A DNA stretch of 64,000 nt, taken from Dastarcus helophoroides (taxonomy: Eukaryota; Arthropoda; Insecta; Coleoptera; Bothrideridae). Every line of letters begins with the position of its first letter. Within the stretch, counting starts at the first letter, position 1. Positions 12,314 through 24,704 of the stretch are shown here, in pieces. The notes beneath the pieces were generated by a model. It had not been told where the DNA came from. It worked only from the letters and a program-made list of their open reading frames with translations, and did no database searches. Location of the stretch: the NCBI GenBank assembly GCA_028583605.1, contig CM053326.1:49288159-49352158 (forward strand). Direction: 5' to 3'. The position numbers were made by a program, and so were the translations under genes.

Positions 12314-14415
12314 ACATTTAAAAATTGTTTTTTTTTCAGCTTCCTTGCAGTTCTATAGAATCAGCCACTTAAAAGTTTCAAAACATGCTGTAGGGCAGAA
12401 ACGAATCATCTACTAAGTAGATGACTTATTAAGTAGATTCTACGCACAAACGACGCACAGTCCAAAATGGTGGGTTTGAGAGCATTAAATTTCTCATAGA
12501 TGTTTCCCATAATACATAAGTTAGCACTAGAGAGGATTTTTCAAAATTTAACCTCTTAAGATGATTCAAATGAGTATTAAAAATTATTTAAAATGTACAC
12601 AATGAATAATACACGCGATTATATTTAAAGTTGCCTATACGCGTTGTGAGCTGAATGTGTCCCCAGTCTTCACACGAATTTGTCCAAATTTTTATAGGTA
12701 ATTACAGCATATTTTGTCACGAGTTCCCCCTGCAAACGTTGGTTGATGATCTTTTCTCAAATTCTTGGATATTTTGACTTTAAATTCGAATTTTGGACAA
12801 CTTCAGTTGTTGGACTAGCCTGGTGCTATGTAAAAAAAAATTGTTTCTAAATTTACCCCCCTATCCAATATTGCTTAACGCGCCTAAAGAAGTTATCTTT
12901 TCAAAAATTCCACCAAAGCTTACATACCCTTTATTAGAGTATAATTTAAGTAATAAAAGTTTATTCAATTCCTCAGGATTAATAAAATTTAAGCAACCCT
13001 TTCATTCCTTTTAATTAAGAGCTCATAATTCAAGCTGCTAAAAGACATGTTTAATATGTTTGTTATACTGGTGGCCCCGCATAAATACTTTTTCTACGGA
13101 TAATATATTATGTGTAATTTTGACAGCTATTATTAAGATGGAACGCTATGCTTTTTAAAAACCGAATTCATCACATGCTCTATTCGAATGAAATTCTAAA
13201 AGCTCGTGTAATTCCTTCACACATTTGTCTGCTGTAGGTCCGCAAAGTAACCAATTAGGCGAATTATTAAGTGCCATGATAGGTCATTATTTGTCAAACA
13301 AATTAATTTATTTAATTGAAAACTCGCCTTTTAATTATTTCTGCTGGGATATTTGCAAATGAGACGCTCTAACAACTCGTTGTTCCCTATCCATTAAAAT
13401 TAACAACTAACCTTGCCAGTTGGAGTTTAAAACTATTAAAAGTGCATTATTTTTTATGGGTACAGTAAACATTCTTTGTATTTTCAAAGCATAAAAGTAT
13501 CTCCCAAGGTTTTTTACATTTAAACGTGAACTGTAATTATTTTACTTTGTATTTGAATAGCAAGTTTTTTAAACTGCGCTAATCTAACCTTTAAAATATT
13601 TAATCTGAAATCCTCTGATTTATAATTTACTGAAAGTGCACGCTGATAGTTCCAAGTAGCTGTTAATTGCATACTAATGAAAAATAATTGTAATATATTG
13701 AATTTGTTGTTTCTCATAGACTCCCCGAAGGCCTCCAATATTCTCAGTAAATGCTAGGCGTTTTTACTTTTACTAATAGATCCACAAATGTTTTTTTTTT
13801 AAGTTTAATATATGAATTTATAATTATTATAATAAATTTTCAATATTAAATTTAATTAATTAGAAGACGCATATTTGTTGCTGTTATTATAGAATATTTG
13901 AGTTTGGAACATAACACGCAAGCACGTGTTTTTTGAATGTTATAGTTAATTGATTTTAATCTGAAATATTTTAAAATTTATAATATCCCAGGGGTCAGTC
14001 AAATGTATGTCGCTATTATTGTCATTTCAATTTGCTTACTTCAATATAAATTATACAAGTTCCTTATTTATTTCTATTTATTTTTATATTATATCTATAT
14101 TTATAGTCAATTTACATTCATGGTTATTCCTAGTACAGTATAAAATTAACTAAGATTCCTAATTAACAAACAGGCTCATCCTATTTTTGTATTTATATGC
14201 ATAAATACATCCCACAATTAACATATGAAAATAATTAAATTCAAACAAATCACATACAGTCTGATTAAAAAGTTTGGAACTATGAAGCCTGACTTTTTTA
14301 AAAGCACGCTTTTGTTTGTTGGCTGAAATTTCGTAAAAAAAATCCATAAATAATTTCATGCATTTTTACTTTTGTTGTTGTTATTTGGCTTTAAAATTAA
14401 CAATACGATTTTAGA
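12314..14415. other. AT-rich spacer, no gene seen
   Basis: Several frames of 66-73 codons (12793-13014, 13520-13738, 14159-14359) have AT-driven composition and no domain. A small hairpin CTACTAAGTAGATGACTTA/TTAAGTAG lies near 12410-12437. Confidence 0.6.
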
Positions 14416-15571
14416 CAACAACGTTCCGCTGACGATCTACTGGTATATGTTACTCATATGAGCTATGGAAAAACATGGTGAGGTTAGGATTGTGGTATTG
14501 GATATCTCAAAGGCTTTCGACAGAGTCTGGCACCGATCTCATTTCGCCAAATTAACATCATATGGTCTTCCTCCTGGACTCTATCATTTGATATCCAATT
14601 TTCTCGCTGACAGATCTCTTCAGGTCGTCGTTGATGGTATCTCATCAGAGACATTTGCGATTAACGCTGGGGTGCCTCAGGGGTCTATTCTGTCTCCTAC
14701 TATATTTCAGTTACACATAAATGATCTCTTAGCTTCAACTTCCAATCCTATATACAACTACGCAGATGTTAGTAACTTTGTGTCATCTTTTTCTCCGACA
14801 AACCATTATCTATCGCTTCTTTAGATCGACTAAGGGAACAGCAGATTCAGACGATTAATCGGGAACTCGAAATTATTCTGAAATGGGGTAAGAACAATTT
14901 GGTCGATTTTAATGCTTCAAAAACTCAGGCCGCGATTTTCTCTAAGAAAACATCAAGGGATAATGCAACAAACTTACTATGGACGGTAAAATCCTTCCGA
15001 TGGGATATAATCTATCTATCTTAGGAGTGAATGCGAGCACTAACTTCTTTTGGGACGATCATGTACGCGCCATTGCCAAATTCGCCTCTCAGAAGCTAGG
15101 TTTTTTTTTAGAGTTCAAAAGTACTTCACATCTCATCATCATCATCATCATCATCATCATCTCAACATCATCTCATCATCATCAGCTATTAACATTAACA
15201 CTATACAAAGCTCAATTTAGACCAACACTAACCAATACTGTTCTCATGTTTGGAATTCAGTCCCAAAACACACTTTAGCACTCTTGGATTCAATTCAAAG
15301 AAGAGCGATTCGCCTAACTGATGACGAGAGTCTGACCGATTCTCTCGAAATACTACAGCACAGACGTACGGTTGGTGACTTGTCTCTTTTTTACAAGTAC
15401 TATCATGGAAGATGCTCGCAGGAACTAATGGGATTGATCCCTCCAAGGGTAAGATTCTTGAGGCGTACTAGACAGTCGGAGACAGCAAATTCCTGTCCGA
15501 TCCAGCTTGACACAGTAAGGACTTCTGCCTATGGAAACTTTTTTTTCTATAGAATTTCCAAATTCCTGTGA
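14416..15571 (+). pseudogene. LINE ORF2 remnant, copy B (RT palm to C-terminus)
   Basis: Starts in the RT (QQRSADDLL), with motif A intact as LDISKAFDRVWHRS, then GVPQGSILSPT and a YADV box where YADD is expected, so the catalytic pair is mutated. Frameshifts occur near 14820 and 14975. The C-terminal part runs through LDSIQRRAIRL and LIPPRVRF to FFFYRISKF. An ATC microsatellite of about 45 bases (15129-15181) replaces a plain TSHQLL codon stretch. Same family as the minus-strand copy at 5806-8520; 5' truncated. Confidence 0.9.
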
Positions 15572-16696
15572 GGTACGGTTTCACTCAGTGAGGACTTCTG
15601 TATGGTCTTTCTAATGGACTCTTTCATTTGATATCAATTTTCTCGCTGACATTTCTTCAGGTCTTCGTCGATCCATCTCATCCAAGACATTTGTTATTAA
15701 CGCAGGGGTGCCTCAGGGGTCTATTCTGTCTCCTACTCTATTTCTGTTACACATAAACGATCTCTTAACTTCAACTTCCAATCCTATATACAGCTATGCA
15801 GATGATAGTAGCCCAGTCTCATCTTTTTCTCCGACAAACCATTATCTATCGCTGCTTAAGATCGACTAAGGGAACAGCAGGTAGAGACGATTAATCGGCA
15901 TCTCGAAATTATTCTGGAATGGGGTAAGAACAATTTGGTCGATTTCAACGCTTCAAAAACTCAGGCCGCGGTTTTCTCTAAGAAAACATCAAGGGATAAT
16001 GCAACAAATATACTAATGGACGGTAAAATCCTTTCGATGGGATCTAATCTATCTCTCCTAGGAGTGAATGAGAGCACTAACTTCTCTTGGGATGATCATG
16101 TGCGCGCCATTGCCAAATCTGCCTCTCCGAAGCTAAGCTTTCTTTTTAGAGCTAAAAAGTACTTCATATCTCATCATCATCATCATCTTATCATCATCAG
16201 CTATTAACACTATACAAAGCTCAAGTTAGACCAACACTAGCCAATACTGTTTTTATGTTTGGAGTAGAGCCCCAAAACACACTTTAGCTCTCTTAGATTC
16301 AATTTAAAGAAGAGCGATTCGCCTAATTGATGACGAGAGTCTGACCGATTCTCTCGAAACACTAGAGCACAGGCGTGTGGTTGGTGATTTGCCTCTTTTC
16401 TACAAGTACTATCATAGAAGATGCTTGCAAAAATTAACAGGATTGATCCCCCCAAGGGTAAGATACTTGAGGCTTAATAGACAGTCGCAGACAGCAAATT
16501 CCTGTGCGGTCCAGCTTGACACAATGAGGACTTCTGTCTACGGAGACTCTTTTTTCTATAGAACTTCCAAGTTATGGAACTTATTACCGAAAGGAATTTT
16601 CCTTAAAAATTACAACCTAGTCTTGTTTAAGAAGGTGGTTCATCGCCATCTATTCTTGTTTCCGCATCCTACTCGCAGTGCTTTGAAAGCATAATG
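15572..16696 (+). pseudogene. LINE ORF2 remnant, copy C, joined head to tail with copy B
   Basis: Copy C restarts within the RT right after copy B breaks off. It has GVPQGSILSPTLF, an intact YADD-type box (YADDSSPVS), VDFNASKTQAAVFSKK, the WDDHVRAIAK block and a full C-terminus ending in KLWNLLPKGIF, FKKVVHRHL and SALKA with TAA at about 16692. Frameshifts lie near 15870 and 16200. A second ATC expansion occurs at 16168-16200, in the same codon position as in copy B. Inactive. Confidence 0.9.
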
Positions 16697-17320
16697 GGGT
16701 TACCCTTTGCGAGTGGATTAAAATTAAGAAAAATAAAATAGGATTGATCCCCCCAGGGGCAAGATTCTTGAGGCATACTAAACAGTCAGAGACAGCAAAT
16801 TCCTGTGCGATCCATCTTGACACAGTGAGGACTTCTGTCTACGGGGACTCTTTTTTTTATAGACCTTCCAAGTTATGGAACTTGTTACCGAAAGGACTTT
16901 TCCCCAAAAATTACAACCTTTTCTTGTTTAAGAAGGCGGTTCATCGCCATCTATCCTTGTTTCCGCATCCTAGTCGCAGTGCTTTGAAAGCATAATGGGG
17001 TTATCCTTTGCGAGTGGAATAAAATTAAAAAAATAAAATAGAATTGATCCCCCCAAAGGCAAGATCCTTGAGGCATACTGGACAGTCGCAGACAGCAAAT
17101 TCCTGTGCGGTCCAGCTTGACGCAGTGAGGACTTCTGACTACAGAGACTTTTTTTTATAGAACTTCCAAGTTATGGAACTTGTTACCGAAAGGAATTTTC
17201 CCCAAAAATTACAATCTATCCTTGTTTAAGAAGGCGGTTCACCGCCATCTATCCTTGTTTCTGCATCCTACTCGAAGCGCTTTGAATGATGAGGTTATCC
17301 TTTGCGAAAAAAAAAAAAAA
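16440..17320 (+). repeat. Tandem array of three LINE 3'-end units, period 300-301 bp
   Basis: Units start at 16440, 16741 and 17041, each with GATTGATCCCCCCA. Each encodes the last roughly 85 residues (LIPPxxRFLR through SALKA) and a short 3' UTR (gagtgga then an AAATAAAATA end). The third unit ends with a run of about 14 A near 17307-17320. The first unit is the 3' end of copy C. The identical junction point in both later units argues for unequal exchange of one original joint, not independent truncations. Confidence 0.85.
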
Positions 17321-17359
17321 ACTCTTAAGTCATACCACGGATTGGTATCTAATTTTGTA

Positions 17360-17480
17360 ATTGTCCAAATGCCCAGGTCAATAGGTTTGAAAATAAATCA
17401 GATTCAGCGTTTTGAAAACTAGAAGCCGGTTTCGATCTTATTAAATCTTGTCAGTTTGGTATATTCAACTCGAATGTTCG
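17360..17480 (-). mobile_element. H3-family fragment with decayed hammerhead motif
   Basis: Minus-strand sequence 17460-17413 lines up with the H3 hammerhead region but reads CTGACAA in place of CTGACGA and GGC in place of GGTC, so two core positions are lost. It still shows ACCAAA, the AGATC stem half and GAAACC. Confidence 0.65.
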
Positions 17481-19599
17481 TCCGTTAATTTGGTCTCCGA
17501 AAAATCAAATTTTATTTAAAATGTCGTAAGGTATCATTTGAAAGAATTACCTCTAAGAATTCTAAAATATTTGTTTTTAATAAGTTTTGACTCAGTCGTC
17601 TTAAAGATACAGCTTAAAATGTGTCAGAAATGACCGTCCCCCCTTCTCCTCCTAGGTTTGTAAAGATGAAACTTAGATTTTAATACTGTCAGTAGATATT
17701 GGGCCATAGATTATTGGAGAACTGCAGGTGTTTTTGATATCGTAAGAGTTGTTGAAAAAAAGAATATGTAATGGCAAAATAGGTGCTTGTATTTCAAGGC
17801 TTTTTGACCCATACGTAATTTCTTTCAAATAAAAAACTCGATTTAGCTGAAGGATAGAATGCAGATGAAATTTGTCTTTTATATTATTTCATTTAGATGA
17901 ATATTTTCGGCGTTTGCACTAGTTTATTAAATTGCACGCAAGGCAGTCATTGCGGTTGAAATCAAACATTTTAACGCAAACCGAGGCGATCTCATAAACC
18001 GTGTTAGTGTCATCGACTTATTGCGAATTAATGCTTTTTACCTGAGACATTATCAATACAATTATCAGTTCTATTAATATTTGGATTGATTGTAGAAAAA
18101 AGTGTGTATTTGAAAATAGACAATTATTTTTTATTTACAGTACAAGAAAATGTGGATAAAATTTCAAATTCATACATAAGCAAAAATGAGATAATTATTG
18201 ACTGCACATTGTAGTAATTGGTACGAAACCCTAATTGTGTGAGTCACCCTCGCTCGTGGTTGAATTTTAAGTTATTAAAACATTTCTTAATTTTAAAATA
18301 ACCACGAAATGTGTGTTAGAATTTTCTGGTCAGCAAATATTTATAGAAAAAGAGTTTTATTTTGTTCCAAAAATAATATTTTAATTCTTCCTTAACAGTA
18401 AAAGTGTTTGCAGATTTAAATTTATGCGTAAATTACTTCGATATAGTTAATTGAACCTTTTCGTGAGTAATTTTGTAATTTTATAATCAGTAGACACCTA
18501 GCATAAGCCCCTCATACGCTTGAGTAACGAAGGCATCTGTTTTTATTTTCTTAAAGAATAATCGAGGAAAATTAAATGGCAATTAGATTTCTTCATAGCC
18601 TAATTGTTCAATTTATCAATCAATTAGTAAATTACGCGCCCGCTGCTGCCATGTCCTAAATTTAAAAGTTAAGCGATTAATAATACACATTAAAGTAAGT
18701 TCAAATTTAATATATAAAAGATATTGAACGTTTTCAAAGATTTATGGTTATTTTAATATGTTAATCTTATGATTCATATAAAATGACAAAAAATTGTAAT
18801 TTGTAGCTAAATTGATATATTGGAATATTATTCATTTTAAAATAATATTTCAGTACAGTAGTGAGGTATTTTAATTTATTGTGTCTAGTTTTTCTTCTAG
18901 TTTTGAACAAAATCTTATATTTATTAAGCGACCATTTTATATGATATACGATATGATGTTTCGGAATATTTGGCAATTTACCTAAATAGTTAAATAATGC
19001 ATTTCATTGATGTAATGGGTTTATATTATTTTCTTTTTTTTTTTGTTACTTGGCATATATCCAAGGTAATTTGAAACAACACATTTTCTCTATCGTTTTA
19101 AGATAATGTTTATGCCAAAACTACGCAAAATAATGCACTTGATGTTTTTATTACAATTTATAACCAATATTCAATTGAGGTTTGGGATTTTATTTTTAAC
19201 GTTATGTTTACTTTTTAATTTATTTTTAAATGTTAACAGTTGTTCAAGATTGTATAAGTAATTTAAACGACTTATAAGCCCCAGTATATTAAAATTACAT
19301 CATAGTGGGGCAGTAAGTAAGATGAAATAAATATTTAAACTAACAATTACTGGTTTAACTGTCTTTATTTACTTGCCAGTATGCGTGTCTAGTAAATCCA
19401 CAAAAACACGAGAATGCATACCTTTAAAGAGTTCGTGTAGATTACAGAATGATGTTTTGTTTAAATTCCTTAATGCGGTCACATGTGGTATTGCCTGCAG
19501 TCTGCAGTCATTTATTGTAATTTGCAAGTCTTCTCCCTAGTACCTTCGCAAAAGACTACTGCTATTAGGAGGCCAAAATAAGTGGCGTTTTGAATGTGG
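17481..19599. other. AT-rich spacer, no gene seen
   Basis: No domain-bearing frame or exon structure was seen. The frame at 18767-18976 (minus) is Lys/Tyr-rich by composition only. Confidence 0.6.
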
Positions 19600-19985
19600 A
19601 TAAAATCTGCTCGGCAACGATTTCACAGTTTAAAAGTTCTGCAGAAAAACGAATCTCCATAAATAGAACTTGTCTGCATCAAATCGAAGGAATTTGCTAT
19701 TTTCGAGTCTTATCAAAGAATTTTGCTCCAGAGGTCCATAAACCATTAGTTTTTGCAGACATCTTCCATGGCATTGGCACCTGTGCTCCAATGTCTGGAG
19801 ACTCGGAGTTTATCATCTTAAGAATTTCTTTGAATGGCATCCAAAAAAGCCAATTTTTAACACTAAGATCCAGATATGAGAACAGCACTCGGTCTATCTT
19901 GGGATTTTTAGCGAATACTAGATGATGAGGTGAAGTACTTCTTGAAATTTAATCTAAAGGATCCGAGAATCTTTAAAACTATCAA
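19600..19985 (-). pseudogene. Old LINE C-terminal fragment, copy D
   Basis: Read on the minus strand, nucleotide blocks match the other LINE copies: LDAIQRNS for LDSIQRRA, AAGATGTCTGCAAAAACTAA for the HGRCSQELM region, AGCAAATTCCTT, and a final block like TYGDSFF. Stops and frameshifts are frequent. It is clearly older than copies A-C. Confidence 0.7.
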
Positions 19986-21271
19986 TGTTCAAGCCTATTG
20001 CCAGTTTGGGGATCATTCTAGTTAAAACAAGGACAATAGTAGGAGCATCCATAAATGAGATTGAACATGAGGGTGCAAAGTAAGCAAGAAGTTCAGTGGA
20101 GCTGAAAAACCAACCCCAGACGAATATTGCGCCATCCTCTTGTTGAATTAAAAGTTTAATTCGCTTGATAACCTATCCTTACGCCTATAATACATAAATG
20201 TTAAATAAATTTAATAAATATAATACATAAGTTAAATTGACTACGTAGAAAGTACGTACACTATGCATTGTTTAAATTGTCTTTCAATTTGGTTATGTGT
20301 CGTGCGAGATTAAGTAGAATCACACACAGTCAACAAACAAAGGCATAATAAACAAAGATAAATCGTATACAAACTAGAAATAATAATTTTAATTTACAAG
20401 TAATAACATTTTTATTTTTGGTGTTACAATTCGAAAATTGAAAAAAACACTGCTATATCATAGTTTTTAGTTTTCACTTCTGTCGGCAATCCCCATAACT
20501 GCCATAACAACGCATTTTATAATTCGGTTTCAAAAGTACTGACTGCAATTTCCTTTGTTCGTTTTGCTGTTTTATCTTAGCCTAAATATCCCGAATGAAT
20601 GAAAGATAAACTCGTTTTAAAGTATTTTATTTTGCAGTTTTACCATTGGTTTCAACGTGTGCACCATTTTCTAGAAATAAAAACCGCCATTAATCATTAG
20701 GCATATCAAGGTAATAAAATTACTCAATTGATAACGATTTGTACTTTCCACAAAAAGTTGCGATTATCAAACTGTAAATATTATTATACTTGGGAGTCCT
20801 ACATTTTTGTTACCCACTAATTTCATATTTTTTAGAAAAACACAAAATTTCCAGCACCTGCAGATATCCTAATATTTCGTGCTATTTTCTGAACCCATTA
20901 ATTTGTTAATATTTTATTTTATATTCGGTCAAGGTTAGATTGCTTTAATGGTATTTACGGCATAGACGCTATATTACTTGCACACAGCTCGTGTGTTTGT
21001 TAAATTCAAACAACTCCGACCTATTAAATGCAATATTCATTAGAGAGATTTTTAATCACATCAGTCAGAGATGAAAGACACCCGAGTGTTGAAAAGTATG
21101 GTTTATTTATAAGAAGATATGGTATGTAATTAAATAATATGCCGCAATTATAAATATTTATAAATAATATCGGAAATTAATTATTAGTACTGAATATTTA
21201 TGTCAAAAGGATTTATTTTAATAATAACAGAAAATTATACAAAAAGCTTTGTTTCAACTCGCCTTTCATAG
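19986..21271. other. AT-rich spacer, no gene seen
   Basis: Nothing recognisable was found; no long frame or repeat structure. Confidence 0.5.
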
Positions 21272-21420
21272 CAGGGTTTCTTAACTTTTCTGTAGTCCCG
21301 GACCACTTTCAAAATTTCAAAAACATTTCAGACCCCTTTCAAAATTTCAGAAACATTACAGGCTCCTTTCTATGGGCGTAGACAGGATTTCATTCAAGCG
21401 GAGGCAATAATCATTTTGAA
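21272..21420. mobile_element. Possible hAT-type terminal fragment
   Basis: CAGGGTTTCTTAACTTTTCT, followed shortly by CCCGGACCACTTT, resembles common hAT terminal sequences. No matching opposite end or target duplication was found, so this is a weak call. Confidence 0.3.
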
Positions 21421-21749
21421 AAATCGACCAACTAAAAAAGCTAACCAGAAAATCTTACATATGGGTATATGTATATAATTATATTCGAAGTAATAATCAT
21501 AGTTTGTAGCTTAACTTTTGTCAGTTCTTATTAGTAATAACCAGAGAGCTCACCCTTTATGCGAGCTCAACCAAATGTAAGTGTTGTGTTCAATAAAGCA
21601 AATTTTTAAAAAGCTATTTTCAAATAGTTTGTACTTAATTGGCGCTGCGAACATAGTTTGTACTTAATTATATGATTACTTAACTGAAGGGACTGGAATC
21701 AAATTTCCAGATTAAGATCAAAATTTCGAAAAAGGGCCGAACTTTGAGA

Positions 21750-22315
21750 AAAATTGAAATACAAAACTTGTCCCCTCAAATCAAGAAAGATTAAAACGCT
21801 TCATCTCAAACTGAATAGAATAGTTCGTGGTAATTTTTGCATTCAGTCAAAACCAATCGTTCTTAATACTCAGTGATGCTTTTAGTGTTAAAAATTTTAA
21901 TGAAAAAGAAAAATTTATCAGTAATACTTTCTTTTTCCACTATTGAAATACAAATCTTGTCCCATGACAGCAAGAAAGATTAAAAAACACATCAGAGGTT
22001 GCTCTAACTCGTTTCGACAGCCAAGCTATCATCTTCATCTCTCTAAAGATAATAGCTTGGCTGTCGAAACGCGTTAGAGCAATCTTCAGAGAGATACTCC
22101 AACTTTTGTTGTGTTTTTTAATCTTTCATGGTTTCCGGGGACAAGATTTGTATTTCAATTTTTGAAGATAACCAAGGATGAGTGCGTTCCACTAAAATCT
22201 TCAGAGAGACACTGCAACTTTTATTGTGTTTTTTTAAATCTTTCTTGGTTTCAGGGAATAAGTTTTGTATTTCAATTTTTGAAGATAACCAAGGACCAGT
22301 CCGTTCCACCAAAAA
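21750..22315 (+). mobile_element. H1-family cluster: one full copy and partial copies
   Basis: A full copy at about 21944-22196 (TTGAAATACAAATC to GCGTTCCACTAAA) is followed directly by a 3'-half copy at 22197-22315 ending GACCAGTCCGTTCCACCA. A 40-base start fragment sits at 21750-21790. The 150 bases between (21797-21943) recur at 30587-30733 in front of another H1 copy. Confidence 0.85.
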
Positions 22316-22880
22316 ATGAGAAAAAGTCAGAAAATCAACTTGAAAATTAAAGTCGAAGCTTTCGGAAATTTTCCAAAAATTTCGAAACTTTTAAAAGTCG
22401 AATTTTGTTAAAAAAAAAGTCGTAGTTTCCAGAATAGGTGAAATTTAGTGGAAAAAAACGCAATTTTGACAAGTACTTCTTTTAGTCTCCGAATTTTTAT
22501 TTTCTATTTAAATTCTGACGTGGTCTTGAAATTTAGAAGAACTCGAAACTTCGTAAAAATATCTAGATTTTTATTAAATTTTCGATCCGATTTTGGAGAA
22601 ACAAGTGAATTTTGAGAAATAATCGAAATTAGGAAAACAAGCCCAATTTTTGGTAGAAGTTTCCAGAAACCAACACTGTATTTTAAGATGAAAGTGGAAA
22701 TTTCGAGAATAAGACGTATTTTGAGAAACAAGTTGAAATTTCCGAGAAGTCAAATTTTAAAAAATCAAAATATATAAATCAGAATCCAAAAAAAAAACAT
22801 GAAAAGTGACGTCGAAATTTCGAGAAAAAGGTCCAGATTTTGAGAAAAAGGTGGACATTTTCAGAAAAAGTCGAAATTTC
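22316..22880. repeat. Decayed CGAAATTTCGA-type sequence, A-rich strand on plus
   Basis: Irregular aaagtcgaaat and tttcgagaaa units. Minus-strand frames here are repeat translations. Confidence 0.6.
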
Positions 22881-23368
22881 CAGAAAATATTTCAAGACAA
22901 AGCCCTATTTTGAGAGCAAAAAGTAAGAATTTTGAGTATTAAAGTTGTAATTTACAAGAGCAACAACAAATTCAGTTTTGGTAAAAAGTAAAATCAAATT
23001 TTCAGAAAATATTTCAAGACAAAACCCCATTTTGAGAGCACAAAATAAGAATTTTGAGTAATAAAGTTGTAATTTACAAGAGCAACAACAAACTCAGTTT
23101 TGTTAAAAAGTCAAATCAAATTTCCAGAAAATATTTCAAGACAAAGCCCTATTTTGAGAGCAAAAAGTAAGAGTTTTGCGTAATAAAGTTGTAATTTACA
23201 AGAACAATAACAAACTCAGTTTTGGTAAAAAGTCAAATCAAATTTTCAAAAAATATTTCAAGACAAAGCTCTATTTTGAGAGCAAAAAGTAAGAATTTTG
23301 CGTAATAAAGTTGTAATTTACAAGAGCAACAACAAACTCAGTTTTGGTAAAAAGTCAAATCAAATTTC
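22881..23368. repeat. Tandem array, four units of 122 bp
   Basis: Units starting CAGAAAATATTTCAAGACAA begin at 22881, 23003, 23125 and 23247 (the last with one change), an exact 122-base period. Each contains attttgagagcaaaa, ttgtaatttacaagagcaac and ctcagttttggtaaaaagtc blocks. Sequence diverges after 23369. The units look like a higher-order amplification of the decayed 20-bp repeat around them. Confidence 0.9.
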
Positions 23369-23529
23369 CGAACCTTCCAAAAATCGAAAATTCGAAAAAT
23401 GTTCTAAAGGTCGAATTTTGTTAAAAAGAAGGAGGAATTTAGGTAAGTCGACTTTTGAGGACAAAAACAGCGTTTTCCAAAAATATTTGTTTCGAAATTG
23501 TTACTTTTTTATTTAAATTTTGACAGTTT

Positions 23530-23785
23530 TTTTGGTAGAACGGATTGGTTGGTTGTTTTCAAAAATTGTTACAAAAATCTTGTCCCCTGACAGCAAGAAA
23601 GATAAAAAACACAACAACAGTTGCTCTAACGCGTTTCGATAGCCAGGTTATCACCTTCAGAGGGATATCAGATATGAGTATCTCTCTGAAGATGATAGCT
23701 TGGCCATCGAAACGCGTTAGAGCAACTGCTGTTGTGTTTTTTTAATTTTTATTGGTTTCAGGGGACAAGATCATCAATTTATAAT
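23530..23785 (-). mobile_element. H1-family element, minus orientation
   Basis: The 3' tail (ggtagaacggattgg, diverged) is on the left and the 5' end on the right at ggacaagatcatcaattt. The inverted motif pair is intact, with a short unpaired centre (23662-23680). The plus-strand hammerhead-like motif is at 23682-23722. Confidence 0.85.
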
Positions 23786-24136
23786 AAATTTCGTTAAAGA
23801 AGTTGAATCTACGAGAAATCTCTGTCTCGAAATCGACCAAAAATATTTTTCTGAACCATTGTCGCTCATTTCGTAACATTTCGATCTAATTTTGAGAAAA
23901 TAAACTTTGGGAAAGCCGAAATTTCACGGAAAAGCTAATTTAAAAAAAAAGTCATTATTTCTAAAAACATGAAACATCGCTTTTTAAGTTGAAGAGCAAG
24001 ACTTCGAAAATAAGGCGCGATTTAAAATGCAAGTTTCGGAAAGTCAAAATTAGAAAAGTCGAAGTTTTCAGAAAAAGATGCTTATTAAAAAACTGGGGTA
24101 ATTTCGAAAAAAATTGGAAAATTGATATCGAAATCT
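23786..24136. repeat. Decayed CGAAATTTCGA-type sequence
   Basis: Scattered units such as tttcgaaaaaaat and aaagtcgaag; no coding signal. Confidence 0.5.
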
Positions 24137-24670
24137 TCTCCTGAAACCAAGAGCAGCCGTTTTTAATTTGTCTTCTTCATTCCTTTTCTTCTTCTTCTTT
24201 TTCGTGCTCCTTCTTCCTTATTCTTCCTTCTTATTTTCCCTCCCTCTGCTTCTTCTCCTCCTTCTTCTTCTCCTCCTCCTCCTTCTTCTTCTTCTTCTTC
24301 TTCTTCTTCTTCTTCCTTCTCCTCCTTCCTCCTTCTCCTCCTCCTACTTTTTCCTTCTTCTTCCTTATTTTTCTTCTTTTTTCTTCCTTCTGCTCCTTCT
24401 CTTCCTCCTCCTTCTCCTTTTCCTTCTGCTTCTTCTTCTCCTTCTCCTTCTCCTCCTTCTCCTTCTTCTCCTTCTCTTCCTTCTTCTTCTTCTTCTCCTT
24501 CTTCTTCTCCTTCTCCTCCTTCTTTTTCTTTTTCTTTTACTTTCTTTTTTTTTTTTCTTTTTCTTTTTCTTTTCCTTCTTCTTCTTCTTCTTTTCTTTTT
24601 CTTTTCGTTCTTCTTCTTCTTCTTTTCTTTCTTCTTCTTCTCTTCTTCTTCTTTTCTTTTTCTTTTTCTT

Positions 24671-24704
<34 letters not shown>

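Noticed and set aside
21272..21420. Full hAT element
   Set aside because: Only one end-like sequence was found, with no partner end and no 8-bp duplication; kept as a weak feature only.
22881..23368. CRISPR-like array
   Set aside because: Units are contiguous 122-bp tandem repeats without repeat-spacer alternation, in a eukaryotic genome.
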